Shown: positions 50,640-62,740 of the stretch, in pieces
How the letters are laid out: each line of letters opens with the position of its first letter
Position numbering within the stretch: position 1 is the stretch's first letter
DNA from: Diphasiastrum complanatum
Lineage: Eukaryota > Streptophyta > Lycopodiopsida > Lycopodiales > Lycopodiaceae
Direction of reading: 5' to 3'
NCBI GenBank assembly: GCA_029204225.1
Contig: CM055103.1
Location: 40,899,368-40,963,367, forward strand
Length of the DNA: 64,000 bases
Program-made: the position numbers and the translations under genes
Notes under the pieces: generated by a model
What the model saw: the letters and a program-made list of their open reading frames with translations, nothing else
The model's database searches: none
What the model was told of the DNA's origin: nothing

Positions 50640-52248
50640 ACTTTTTTACTATAAGTTAAACAAGACCTCTAAACAATCTGAAATATGTTATGTGCCACAA
50701 GCATAGAACAAAGACCAAAGATGAACCTATTTTTATTTTTCCCTCCAACAGTTGTCAACTTGAATAAGTAAGATGGGAGGGAGATTGCCACATGCAAGTT
50801 GCACCTTTCGTATTGCTCGCATAATGGATGTGACCACCTGATTTCTATCATGCAGATGCAAGGTGTCTATCCACACATCACAGAGCAATTTGAATCCGTG
50901 AACTAGCACTCCACAAACATGCATTTTCAAAAAAATGGTTACCCTCCAATCTTGGAGGAGTTTTTTTGAAATGGGACAATGTTGTTGTATTTTGATCCAT
51001 GCCATCAATAATAAGGCACAACGATTGCTCTAGATGTGATCTTGATTCTTCTTTCTTGTATGTGTATAGCTTTCTCGAGTCGAAAACATGCAATAAGCGA
51101 CAATTTCTCCTTGCAATATGGCAATTTTGCACCTTAATATCAGTTTCGATCACATTTTTTAGCTCATCACAAATCTTGCATTTGGACATTCTTTGTTTTG
51201 TTGGAGTCTTGACATGTTGAAACTCGTGTCTGCACAACCAATACAATATATTTCTGGAGATTGTGGAAGTTCTTTGTTGATGGAATTGAAGACATCACCT
51301 TTAGACATGCCAACAGGGAGATGATGTTCACAAGGAACTACTCCATCTTTTGATTTATGTTGAAGATGCGGTTGGGGTAGAGCATGCTTTTCCAAAATTC
51401 CATGCATAATAGCAATTCCCCGTCTTGAATGTGTGCGTTGTTTTAATGTACCTGTGTTTCCATGAAATTTTTAGACAATATTGTTGTGTGCCTCTGAGAT
51501 TATCTGCCAAAACATTCCATGGAAAACTCCCAATAGATCTTGAAATGCCTTTGAACATATGGTTTTATCTGAAACTACGGGTTTACGTCTTAAATTGGAT
51601 TCTTCCCACATATTGCACGCAAGGTTCAAATTATCTCGTGCCTTCAAAAAACACCTGAACATTTGTAAAAGGTACTTATGTTTATCCGATCCTCGCTTTC
51701 TCCATACACTTAGTCTCAAGTCTTCACATTCTTTGTTCTGTGTTCTTCATAGTGACGAATGCAAACACATGTTTTCTTTTGCAATTTCGAGAAGCTCCAA
51801 AAGATTCAAAACTTGGATCATGTTGCATTGGACTTTCAAAACTTTGCTCGTGTGATTGACCAACTCTTGATACAGATTCTTTTAACATTTCATTCCAATT
51901 ACCTATCTTGTCGTCTTCATCGACATCAAACATAGAAAAATTTGAATCATGTTGTCTAGAAGCATTAGAAAGCAACGTTGTAGAAGATGCACTTGTTGTC
52001 TTCTTGGATTGTCTTGCCATTTGAGAAAATCTACGGTGACTGTCGGTGATAGCATTCGCTTGAGATGGATTGCACTGTTCATTTTCCACATTAACATTTC
52101 TCATATGCATCAATAAATTTAAACTAGACCCATTTCGCCGAGATACATCATTGTTAACCACATCGTCTATCCTAGTTAGGATGTGAATTCCGTTTTTACA
52201 TTTTTTTTTTTTGTCTTTTTTTTTTACATAAATTTTTTTTACACGCAC
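50640..52248 (-). pseudogene. DUF7869-like transposon-associated gene, decayed
   Basis: Reverse frames, in order: 52248-51724 (basic start, then Ser/Asn-rich, no domain), 51719-51471, 51407-51159 (Cys/His rich: YCIGCADTSFN, then a Cys), 51246-50878 (CLIIDGMDQNTTTLSHF) and 51008-50690 (GVLVHGFKLLCDVW, ILLIQVDNCWRE). The DGMDQ ... HVxGxLVHG ... LPPxLxxQxDN order is what I know from the DUF7869 domain, found in repeated, transposon-like proteins of plants, protists and animals. No enzymatic function is established. Several frame breaks make it non-functional. Confidence 0.65.
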
Positions 52249-52319
52249 CTTCCGGGTGGAAGGTGCATGTAAAAAACCGAAAAAAATTTTACGTGCACCT
52301 TCCGGTGTCCGGAAGGTGC
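52245..52319. repeat. Two perfect hairpins with shared stem sequence
   Basis: 52245-52266 reads GCACCTTCC, loop GGGT, GGAAGGTGC. 52295-52319 reads GCACCTTCCGG, loop TGT, CCGGAAGGTGC. Both sit in A/T homopolymer-rich text. They might be a small element's terminus. Confidence 0.85.
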
Positions 52320-53057
52320 CTATAAAAAAAAATTAAATTTTTGCCCCACAGATTACGTTCTGTGAGGCTTCACCATTTCCTTTGTAAAAATTTAAAAACT
52401 GATTTTACAGTGGGCAGTCGTGACTCGCGCGTTGCCACACAAACCTAGCAGGTGAAAGGAAACAAGGAGTTTTTATATTTCGCATGAGCAACTGATTGAT
52501 CGACCCCACTTTCTCCATCTAAATTTTGGCTTATGATAATCCTTACGGCACTGACAATATCTATCTCGTACGTCTCTTGGTTCCAAAGTTCGACCTGCCA
52601 GGGAGCTGATTTATATGCTCGAAATATGTATTCTTTGTAGATCATCATACGAGTAGGTGCACATTAAGTCGTTCTATGTTTCATTAATATTTTGTACATC
52701 GGGATTCAGGATTCTTACGTTTGCTTACAACCACTTCAGACACGTCAAGTGTTTACACAGATAGGCAATCCTACAAGCAATGGACTGGTTTTAAAATTTA
52801 TGATTGATATTGAAACAAGTAGAAAGACAAAAGTTTAAAATTCAGCTAAAATATGACCTTGAAAGAGAAAAGGAGAGAGCCAAAAATCTAAAAATCAGGT
52901 AAAATATGAGTTCAAGCGACTTGAAGAAAAAAGAGTGTGAACACTGATTAAACTATATTAATAATATAGTTCCCTGTTACTTTCATGAGTCATATCCCAA
53001 ATTGGCCCCGAAATACTTCTTTGACCACTGAGTGTCCCCCGGGAGCTCTCTGATGCT
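52320..53057. other. No gene recognised
   Basis: Short ORFs only. 52340-52420 shows weak similarity to 53215-53300 (GTAAAAATTTAAAAAC-like text). Confidence 0.4.
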
Positions 53058-53178
53058 GCCTGCAGGGAACGCATAACTGTTTCCTGCTCAAAAATTTAAG
53101 AAGTGGTGCATAGATGCCCGTTACAGAGCAGCCTGAAAATCTAAATGGATATGGTTCCCTTTGAAACCTCTAATTTTT
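53058..53178 (+). repeat. Diverged copy of bHLH 5' coding segment
   Basis: Resembles 53437-53550 (shared GGGAAC...CATAACT, GATGC, CAGAGCAGC, TTGAAACCT). A tandem duplication about 380 bases apart in the same direction. Confidence 0.7.
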
Positions 53179-53370
53179 TTAACGTAAGGTGCATGTCAAA
53201 AAAATTTGGCTTAAATTTCTTTTCCCAAAAATTTTACCCTCGGAGGCGCCATAATTTACTTTGTGAAAAAAAGTTAAAAACGCTGCTCTGGAGCAAAGGA
53301 TATGAACAGCGAATGATAACGTGATTGTCGTTTGCAATAATATTTATCACTTGGCATATTATCATAGGCT

Positions 53371-54282
53371 TTGAAGACAGTGTTTCAGAGCCATTGGTAC
53401 TTGATACCTATCTTATCTGTAACGAATTTTGCTGTGGCACTTGCAGGGGAACTCCATAACTATACCCTGTGCAAAATTTTAGAAGGAGATGCATTGCAGA
53501 GCAGCTTGAAAATTCAAATGGACATGGTGCTATTTGAAACCTGCAATTTTTTTTCTGAAAAAGAAAACTCTAATTCGGTCGGATCCTTTTCCTCCTTTGA
53601 AGCAAGGGAAATTCAGACGCCACAATCAGCTGGCAATGTTGAAAATCTAGTGGGTGTAATGTGTTACGAACATTATGACGGGGCGTAGCAGTATTATGAA
53701 AAGCCTGCAAAGATAAGTAAAACAAGTTACTCGCAAGACCAAAACAATCAACAAGTGCAAGCTGTATCAGAGTTTTGTAAGATGCCTGAACAAACATTAC
53801 CACACGAGCAGGAAGAGCTGCAGGATCAGTTTCTAGAAGAGGATATTTCTTCCTTTGCTGAACTTCTCAATGAATTACAAGATGAGACGTACGATCTGGT
53901 TTCTCAAATTACAACCATCCACGGAGATTTAGAGTTCGGCCATCTTTACAGAAAGAAGACAGCTGTGTGGTCGATGATGCTCTCTTAGCAGCCACGCTCA
54001 ACGATTCAAATATTGTTCTACCGTCAAGCACAAGTCAAACGCAAGTCAGATCAACTAATTCTCTCACTTGACACCTCAAGGGCAACGGCTTGCACTCAAA
54101 TCAAGAAGTCGAACACTATCACGGCGGAACGTAAGAGGCGGCAAAAGCTGAGGCTGCTGAGCCAACGTTTTATTGCTCTTTCTGCTGTCATTCCAGATCT
54201 CAAAAAGGTAAAACCAGAACATACTCTGAATCTCTTGAAGAGTAATCTTCTTAGTTCGGTAGATTATGTAAGTCTTCACTAA
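53371..54282 (+). pseudogene. bHLH transcription factor, broken copy
   Basis: Frames 53371-53688, 53755-53988 and 54013-54282. The last holds the bHLH basic region and helix 1: TAERKRRQKLRLLSQRFIA and LSAVIPDLKK, close to plant bHLHs of the NAI1/bHLH18-25 group as I recall them. E and R residues for E-box contact are present. The second helix is lost (a stretch of Leu/Ser text replaces the usual KASVLGDAI). Upstream frames are acidic and may be the N-terminal part. A stop separates them. This is a pseudogene, split at 54.28 kb by retroelement DNA. Confidence 0.7.
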
Positions 54283-54825
54283 GTCTTCACAGGAAGCTTA
54301 TTTGCAAGCAACACGTACTGATGTGACTCACTCAAACTATTCAATGTCAATTGTACGATCTCACGATCTTGTACTCGCTCTCCAAGTGCTGCTAATCGGT
54401 CATTAATCTCTTTGATCTTCAGTATGTGATCGTGATCTACAATAGTTGCGCCATCATCTATTCGCAATGTATGCAACTTCGTCTTCAGAAATAGTATGAG
54501 ATGTATTTGTCGTTTCAAACAATGCATTCAATGTATCCCACGTTTCTTTTGATCCTTCTGAATCTGAAATATAAGGAATAATTGCATCTTTAACTAATAA
54601 GTTGATGACATTCTGGGCTTTCCTTTTTCTCCTATAATTTACTTCGTGGTTATTGCAAGCTAAACAGACTAGAGAAAACAGTGATAGTAGCATCTGGTCC
54701 GTGCTCATCAAAGTCCACTGAAGAAAAAGAGAGGCCTTGTTGGAAAGATACTTGCAGAGGTCGAGGAGAGTCATTTGTTGGTGAGCAATGTGCAGATTCC
54801 TTCGTTTTCCCAGACAGAACTCCAC
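54279..54825 (-). pseudogene. Copia gag fragment inserted in bHLH copy
   Basis: Reverse frames 54825-54454 and 54527-54279 read VINLLVKDAIIPYISD, SKETWDTLNALFE and LHTLRIDDGATIVDH, the UBN2 gag core. They overlap by a frameshift. No LTR was found at either end. Confidence 0.78.
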
Positions 54826-55046
54826 GTAATTCTCATAGCTAAAGTAAGTGAGCTTGAAGGTGCTAGTTTCAACAGATGTTTCTTATGCAAATGCATTTGT
54901 GCATCGTGTCACTATTCAAAATTCCAGAGTATCCTCTCTCTAAACCCGGATCTTGGTTTGCTGATTAGACGCAATGTGTAGTTAGTACAAGAGCTTGCTT
55001 GTCTGGTTACTAACAAACTTGAATTACTGGTTATTGCTCCTCTTAT

Positions 55047-55128
55047 AGGTGCAAGAAAACTGTGATCTAACAATTGAAGGGATTGTGCAAGCTTTACGAT
55101 CTCTTTTGATATCACTTGACTGATAAAC
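55047..55128 (+). pseudogene. Possible bHLH C-terminal exon
   Basis: Forward text VQENCDLTIEGIVQALRSLL resembles the C-terminal ACT-like part of plant bHLHs. It ends at TGA. Placed as the likely end of the gene interrupted at 54.28 kb. Confidence 0.45.
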
Positions 55129-57000
55129 CCTCTGATAGTTTTCAACTTTTCCACCAAACAGTATTATCAAACTTTCTTGAAGAGAAATTTTATAGTCTTG
55201 AAACTCAAGTGAGCTCGCTCACTCGGATAATACTGGGAAGTCAGTTCTGTAAAAGAAATGCATCAACCACGGGTAAAGTTTAGAGACATGATTTGTCAAC
55301 TGACAGCTATTTCATGACCAACTAAAGCATTGCCTTCATTATTCCGGAAGCCATTTCTCGATGCAATTACTGTTCGTTGACAGAATTTCTACTGCACTGT
55401 TCATAATTTATTCCATTTATTGGACCAACCTCGCACCATTCTGAGATGACGTTTCTGTTAGAGAATGTTCTATTTTCATAAAAGTAAGTCTCTTATGTAT
55501 GTAAGTCATATGGCTAGTACCCAAGAGGATTAGTCCGTCAAGATGTTTCAACATCGCCTGTCTGTCCGTAACGTGTACTCAAAGTTGCCCTCATTTTCTC
55601 TGATCGTTGAATATGATATGTAATTAGCTATATTAATGTTGTCTCTCTCTAACGTCTCTCTTACTCTGTGCGATGGATCTGCGCTTTGTTTGCTTCTGTT
55701 ATTCTGGTTTAATCTCTGATTATCACTAAAATGCGATCAGAGTCAAAAAAAAACATGCGATCAGTGTCAGAAAGCTGAACACACCAAAGAGTAGCAGATC
55801 AAATCGAATCAAAAGCTGAAGCTTTCACATGAAGTGGGAGCAGTGACAACAATGTTAACTGAATAATATGTGTACAAGATCATGTTAGATATTATTACTC
55901 TGATAACTAATGCATTGGGGTGAATACTTCATTAAGTGGGAGTGTTAAGGAGAGTAATGTATGATTTCACACTTATACAACAAAGAGCCTTGGGTCCGGA
56001 AAGGACAGGTTCTCTCATAACATCGCCTTCTCATGGTCTCTATGGAATGGGCAGTTCTCCATTATATCATAACCAATTAATGTAAATTAATGGATGCTTG
56101 GTGCATATTGTGCCCATTTAGTGCGCTCCTTAAGAAGCTGAATACGTCACTGATTTTTTCAAAAAGAACTTGATGCCCATTTCAGCCTGCACGTCAAGGC
56201 ATCAAGCCTGCGTCTGCCACGTGGCAGCATCAGAGTGGGCAAAAAAAGTCAACTGAGCATGTAAAAATTTTCAAAGTGAATGAGACCGGGCACATGCCAT
56301 TCTGCCCAGTTCGGCTTTCCAAAAAATTCTAGAAATCCTTACCGGGTAGAGCCCGCGGCTCCTTTTATAATAAGTAGTTGCTTCTCTCTCTGTCTCTCTC
56401 TCTCTCTCCTGCATGATCTCTAAAATATAATACTGACCATTTTCTGGATAGGAAATGTGTAAATTTTCCTATTCTCATCAACCTTAAATGGTAATAAATG
56501 AAGGTGACCATATATTTGTGGCCCTTGTTTGGCACTTTGTCTTCATTGGCCCTTTAATGCAATTACAACGTTGATCATATGCATGAAGACTCAAATAAAA
56601 GTCAATAGGGTATGTAATACTTGCCTTGACACAAGGGCCACCAATCTCAAATCCTTTCTTTTTCCAAGCAAAAAAGAACATATATATGGATTTTTATTTT
56701 TCATAAAAAAAAAATTGTCAACTAGTTTGATCTTTTGTATATGGCAATTGAGGTCAATTTGCATTTTAGACTTAGAGATAGATATTTCAAAGTTATATTA
56801 GTCTAAATGTTTTTGAATTACCAGTTTTGAAAAGTGTCGAAAAGTAAGTAGACGAGTTTGGACCCATTCAAATTCGAATGATTGGTACATTGAATCTAGT
56901 CCATATTGTGAGTAGGGTTTTGGATCTAGAAGTTTCTATGGAGGCAAACCACATTCAAAATAGGCATAGACTTGCTATAAATAGTGTACAAGCATGGGAG
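55129..57000. other. No gene recognised
   Basis: Short ORFs, a CT-rich tract at about 56382-56408 and no recognisable domains. An LTR-like end may lie near 56.8-57.0 kb. Confidence 0.45.
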
Positions 57001-57386
57001 AACATGATTCCTTGGAGGTAGTCAAGAGCGTCAAAGGAGAGGTAATTGGCAAAGATGTTATGGATATGTTTTTGCAGCTTATTGAAAACTTAAGCAAGGT
57101 CAAAGCAGTAGCAAAGAAGTATTGTTCAAGTTTACTTTACTTGTTCTATCTCATGTTTGAGCATTTTCATGTGGATGTGTGAAAATTGTCAAGATATGGT
57201 AAAAGTAGCTACATTAGTGAGCATTGGTTTGATGTTGGGTTTGTACTAGCATTCTTGGATGGTTTTGCTAATGGAAATAAAGCTATTGGAGGTTCATTAT
57301 GTCACTCACTCATGGTCAAGTCATCAAGTAATGATGACATCTTGTGGCAAGATGGCACTTGTCCCATAGTCGGTTACTTGGATTAG
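57001..57386 (+). pseudogene. Copia family A insert fragment (unrecognised domain)
   Basis: Frames 56994-57182 and 57186-57386 repeat the text of 24.15-23.76 kb in the opposite orientation (SSLLYLFYLMFEHFHVDV, then LSRYGKSSYISEHWFDVG and a DDILWQDG end). One in-frame stop separates them. Confidence 0.7.
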
Positions 57387-57961
57387 CCGAGAAGCCACAC
57401 AGAGATAGGAAATTGGTCTGTACAGTGTTTTTACCATTAGAGGAGTTCTCAATATCAAAAAGACCCTTTAAGGAATGCCATGTAGGATATACAAAAAAAT
57501 CAAAATAAATAAAACAATATTGTTTATTTGCTTGCCCACACCACTCCCAAGGCCTTCCCAACTCCTAATGATCTATTCACAGTGTCTATAGTCACAATTA
57601 AGAACTGTTAACAATTTTGCAGTATAACTTGACTAAATTCAAAAATATTCTCTCCATTGGTTACGAAAAGGGCAATATTTTCACTGGATCTAGAATATGA
57701 CCGCCATACCCAAATTCGAATCAGGAAAAATTGCAAAATGTTTACATATGCATTCCTTCCACGAGAATAGAAACATGAGCACCAACTACCTATTGGAATG
57801 AAAAAATGAGCGGCATTTCCAAATTTGAATCAAGCATACAAGCATGGAGATTGGATTGATCGTACATAGTATATAATATAATCAAAGATGAGTATTTTGT
57901 TTTGCTTCATAGAATCTGGTCATAGTACTTTGATGCAACTAATTAGTCTATTATTTTTTTT
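57387..57961. other. No gene; left flank of element 2
   Basis: AT-rich with no recognisable ORF. The left end of element 2 is not identified. Confidence 0.4.
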
Positions 57962-60604
57962 ATGATGACATTATATCATCTACATGTGGATATCCCTATT
58001 GATTTGGCACCTTTGCAGAGAAGAGGAGGCAAAGGAGTTCAAATATCTGCTGAAGATCGTTCTCGTTACAGGGCAAAAGGAAAGAAAAACGTGGATTTGT
58101 GGACAGATGGAACATTATATCCACAAGATCCAAGCACTTTGACACATCCCACATTCTCTTCAATAACTCATTTAGTTACATGGATATGCAATGGGCATAG
58201 TGGATTACTAGGATATTGTGAAAGATTACAAAACCATGGAAAACAACTTTATATGAATAAAGTTCACTTTTTAGAAGGTGAGTTAATTCGGATATCCTCT
58301 TATTGTCAGAATAGAATTTGTCATCTCCAAAAGACGTTAGAAGAAAATGAACAACTTCAAAAAAATAATGAATCATTACAGAAGATAACAATCAATATCA
58401 AATCAAAATTAGAGCAAATGCAATCAGTCTTACAGTCTATTCGTATTGAAAACTTACAATTACTAAAGGATGTGGATTTGGTAAAGAAGAAGGCTGAAAG
58501 TAAGAAGCGAAAGCGACAAAGTTGCAAGGATATTCAAACGCTTTCAAAAGGAGATTATTGAAATAGAAGGATCCATGCATTCAAGTAAGCATATTCTGAA
58601 TTTTGTAAGTTTTTCAATGACATTTGGATTTAATTTCAGCTATGGTGATATTTTGTTAACTATCTATTTTTTTTGCAAATCTACATTAGTAGCTCCTCAG
58701 AATATTAAAGACAATGCTTCACTAGGAATGTCATTGGGCACAATATTGACTTGCAAATCCACTGAGCGTATCATGATGAACTATAGAATTTCAAATGTAA
58801 AGTGTAAAATAGCAGAGTCTTTGATGGTGTACATTCAAAATATTTTAGAGAAGACTATAGTTCAAGGTGCTTGTGATTTTGCAAGTATTAGTAGGGAAGC
58901 ATATGCAACAATATTTAAACTAATTAGAGAAGCTTTTAAGCAAGTTCAAATTAGAAAAGTCCCAATCCCTAGGACATATCACTTGAAGAAAGAGAGGAAT
59001 ACATTAAACATAGGTATGCATAAGATCACTGGAACTCCATTTCATATTGAGGAGGTGTATGAAACTGATAGAAGATCGATATTCTATAATTCATCAAACA
59101 ATTTATTTGTTGATCTAAATTACTTGTTGAGATACATCGTCACATTCTATGGTATAACTTATGAAAAGGTGAATGGCAAAATAATCATAGTACTTTAGTT
59201 AGATGAGTCAGAAATTGTGAAAGGAAAAAAGATGGAAAGGGTTAGTATAACTATCATGAATGGTGCTCTATCACAAACAGAGAACCAAGAAGATTTCAAA
59301 TTCAGTGTCTAGTCAAAAAATGATATATGGTGGTTGGCAGCGTTTCAGGTAACTAGCCTCATTATTACATTACATTCATTGAATAGTATTAATACATTGT
59401 AAACTAAGTATGATTAATTCTTTGGACAGGTGATGAAAGAGGATCATGATATATTATCATGGATATTCTCAAGGACATCTTATTCTAGGATCATCAAGGA
59501 CCTTATGGATGGAGGACTTCTCAATGTTCCAGGAGTTGGAGACTTCAATGTTGAATGGCACTTAGCAGGTGATTTGAAAACATTGAAATGTATGTATAAT
59601 GTTTCTCATGGTGCTACATCAAAACACCCTTGTTTGTACTACATGAAAATGGCAAAAGATGTAACTAGGAGTACATGAATTACTAGAGAATATGCAGATC
59701 CAAACTGGAAGCATGTGTTGTCTATCCCCTTAAAAAATGTGCATGTTTGCACTACAGAAGTTAGATTAATAGAAAAGATCATTTATCTTCATATAGTTTT
59801 TGCTTGGAATACTAAGCCAGCATCATTAGCAAAGGAAGCTATCTCTCGATTAGAAGATGTTTTATCAAAAGCAAGACTCCATAAAAGACATGTCAAAATT
59901 TAAAAAGATGAAAAGCTTTCAGGAAAGAATGGGAACATGCCAACTAAGCCAAGCATAGGAGGAGCAAAAACATGTCGTTTTCTATCAAATCATACTGGTA
60001 AGGCTTCTAATATTCAACACTCAGTGTGGACAGATATTATTGCTGCCACTCAGGACTTCGAGAAAGACGGCAAAACCAGAGTACTAAAAGTTGATGTATG
60101 GAAAAAGCTTGATAGTATGATTGCTATTTTAAGAAAAGAAAATTACTTTGATATTGATAAGAAAGCTGTCCAAAGGACTTGTGTCGAGTTTATTTATGCA
60201 ATATCAAAAGCATGGGGAGAAGATCACATCACTCATTACATGGTTAGTATAAAATTTTCAAAATGCTTTCAAATTTTCATATATATTTAGATCCAAACAT
60301 AAAACTAACATTATGATTTTGACATATGCAGCACATACTAAGAGATCATACATCATTTTTTGCAAATACATATGAAAGCTTGAGTGTATGGTCATCACAA
60401 GGGATGGAGAAGTCACACTGGCAAGCACGAGCAGCATTTCATCGAAATACACAACATGGAGGAACCAATGAAAAATGAAACTACATTTGTCAATTGTTTC
60501 AATGGTTCTACCACAGAGTTTAGATTCAACATATAACAAAGTCCACACAATACAACAAGTTTAGAAAAGCATGCAAGTTCATACAGGAAGAGAAAATTAG
60601 ATGA
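57962..60604 (+). pseudogene. Transposase-like gene of element 2, four exons
   Basis: Proposed exons: 57962-58584, about 58679-59348, 59430-60242 and 60332-60604. Exon 1: DLWTDGTLYPQDPST, a WICNGHSGLLGYC block and a long coiled coil ending in a Lys/Arg patch, interrupted by TGA at 58559. Exon 2: KSTLVAP, VQGACDFASISREAY and VNGKIIIVL, then TAG at 59197 before LDESEIVKGKK (candidate catalytic Asp region), ending WWLAAFQ. Exon 3: FNVEWHLAGDLKTLKCMYN, a CLYYM variant of the Cys pair (second Cys lost) and HTGKAS. Exon 4: VWSSQGMEKSHWQARAAFHR. The acceptor before exon 2 reads AA where AG is expected. Family assignment is inferred only. Confidence 0.6.
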
Positions 60605-60833
60605 TTGCTGAGTAGAAGATCATCATTGCTGAGTAGAAGATCATCATGACATGTTCAGAATTGCTTTGCAAATTCATTGAACAAGAGAGGAGAAATACTC
60701 AATGTAAATGTATTGATTGTATTATACCAAAATACAAAGTGTCAACAATTCATCTTCAATAGTATTGTCATGAAGAAATTCTCTGCTAGCATATGCATTT
60801 AATAGATGTGCATTATCCTTATTTCCACTGAGC
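60605..60833. other. Intergenic region between convergent genes
   Basis: Contains a short direct duplication of ATCATTGCTGAGTAGAAG near 60605-60645. No gene. Confidence 0.5.
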
Positions 60834-62199
60834 TCAATATAAGTGGAATACAATGAATGATGAGCTCCTTAAAGGAACATTCCCATCAGTAAAGCCTAAA
60901 ATGTTCAAAACATAAGATCTTTTGACAAAAATGATCTTATTTGACTTAACAAATTTATGTCTTCCTAGATAAAAAGATAAAGCTTTAACTGCCATTATAA
61001 GTCTCTTCCCGACTGGGCTCAGCTTAGAATGAGCAATACAGATCTCATTCTTCAAGAAATGCCTAAGATAGTAGCCCAGTCCACTGTCCCTCTGGAACGA
61101 GGATGCGTGTTGTCTGAAACCACCTCGTCTCGTAGCAAAATCATCTATTACGAGAGCATCCTACAATAGGAAATATGTTAGCAAAAACACATTCAGTGAT
61201 TGAAAACATTCAAATGCAAGGAAGATTAAACACATTCTTCATCATCATCAGCAACCAGATCAGGATGATCAATATAATGATCACGTACTAAAGTTGAATC
61301 ATTAGTGAAGTGCATTAATGATGGACGAGGGAAGCCCATCTGGGATTGAAATGCCGTGAATTCTTCATCGGATGGTCTGCCTCTCCCATCCTCAACTATA
61401 TTTGATAAAGTCTTATTCAGGCATTCTTCACTGGTTATAAGACACTTCTCATCATCAAAATCAATACCAACAACAAGGTCATCTGTCTCAAAATCTACAA
61501 AGTCAGAGAATTCGAAAATTGTGTCGGATAATAAACATAGAACCTCGTCCTCACGATAGTCAAAAAATTTACATAAATCGGCAGTAGTAAAATATACATC
61601 GTCATTAACATAATATACAGGCAAATTGAAAAGACATTTCGAATCCTCCATAGATTTGGATTCATCATCAGATGTATTTTGGCCAATGAAAGAATCAGGA
61701 GAACATCAGTATTTACATCAATGAAGTTACTTTCTATATCAGGAGTGTCGATAAGAAAGTGACTGATATCCTTAATGGCTGACTGAACAGAGGAGGGTAC
61801 AAAAAAGGGGTCAGCAACAGGAACTTCATCATTATCTGGGATCTGAACTAACAGAAAAAGTATGAATCCACTCTGATATTCAACCAATTGACATTTCTTG
61901 TTGCAATACGGACACATAGAACTACTTTTGAAAAGATCAAACAATTTGGTGAACATTTTATCTAGTCTACGTCTAAAAGCTGAGAAGAAATGAACAAGAT
62001 CTGTATAATGCATGTACTGGAGTGGACCTATGGAGAAAACAGGCTTGCTAAGTATATCTCTGAATCTGACATAATGTTCATAAAATACGTCAGAATTTGG
62101 TTGTGCAGTCCTAAAAACATGTAGATATGGCCTGAATAGACTGTGGAAGTAGTCTAGGTTTTTAGTAATCCCAAATTCACTCTCCCAATTTTTATACAT
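60834..62199 (-). pseudogene. Gene X of element 2, unknown function, reverse strand
   Basis: Reverse frames 62199-61495, 61651-61226 and 61055-60834. The N-terminal 234 residues have LDYFHSLFRPYLHVF, a CPYCNKKC zinc-binding-like motif and ILFLLVQIPDND. A shift of frame near 61.66 kb leads to an acidic middle with YFTTADLCKFFDYREDEVL. After an intron (about 61166-61230) the last exon reads NEICIAHSKLSP and IIFVKRSYVLNILGF. The same blocks in the same order occur in element 1. No domain is recognised. The TADLCKFF and VKRSYVLNILGF strings could fit a BRO-N or MSV199-type fold, but this is a guess. Confidence 0.55.
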
Positions 62200-62210
62200 A
62201 TATAGATTCG

Positions 62211-62740
62211 GATGATTATCTTAAATTTGAGAAAGACATATCGGATGCTATAGATACAATTGGTACTCCTTTTTGTTTTAGACTAGATGAACTTGATTTT
62301 AGTATTAATTTTAGAGTTCTAGATTGCCTGGATCTCAAAGACAGACAGCCTTCTATCAGTATTCCTGTAATAGAGTCCGGGCTTACACTCTTGCAATATG
62401 ACGTTGCAAGATATTCATCAAATGAGTTGCTGGTGCAGAGTAACTTCCTGCTTCAGGCCTTCAAGGAGAATAATGACACATTGTCACAATGTCTGACAAG
62501 TGGATTCACACCAGCAACAAAGTATCTGCTCATACCTTATCATACGAAGTAGGTTATATTAAATGCTTCTTGCTGTTTTATGCATTAACATTGGCATTGT
62601 CAATGAAAATAGTTCTTAGAATTGCAACTAAAAAAATTTCAATCTTATTTTGCAGTGACCACTGGAGTTTAAACTTGATCTCTATTAAGAGATCTGTAAA
62701 TAATATTATTAAATGTTTTTGTGTCAAGATGTTGGCCATT
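62211..62740 (+). pseudogene. Ulp1/C48-like protease fragment, element 2
   Basis: An open frame from 62169 (no start codon) reads DDYLKFEKDIS, a hydrophobic series and YLLIPYHT. It splices at 62548 to 62656 to give NDHWSLNLISIKRS and ends at TGA near 62752. IPxHTNDHWSL fits the Ulp1/SENP strand before the catalytic His. The N-terminus is missing and the intron position is the same as in element 1. A candidate Cys block may lie inverted at 63.2 kb. Confidence 0.6.

Larger units (their letters stand above)
57962..62740 (+). mobile_element. Multi-gene DNA-transposon-like element, copy 2
   Basis: Same gene order and orientation as copy 1: transposase-like (57962-60604), reverse gene X (62199-60834) and Ulp1-like (62211-62740). 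The H3-like region and the motif-rich intergenic region of copy 1 are absent; gene X and the protease frame lie only a few bases apart here. Protein-level divergence from copy 1 is large, so the copies are not a recent duplication. Confidence 0.65.
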
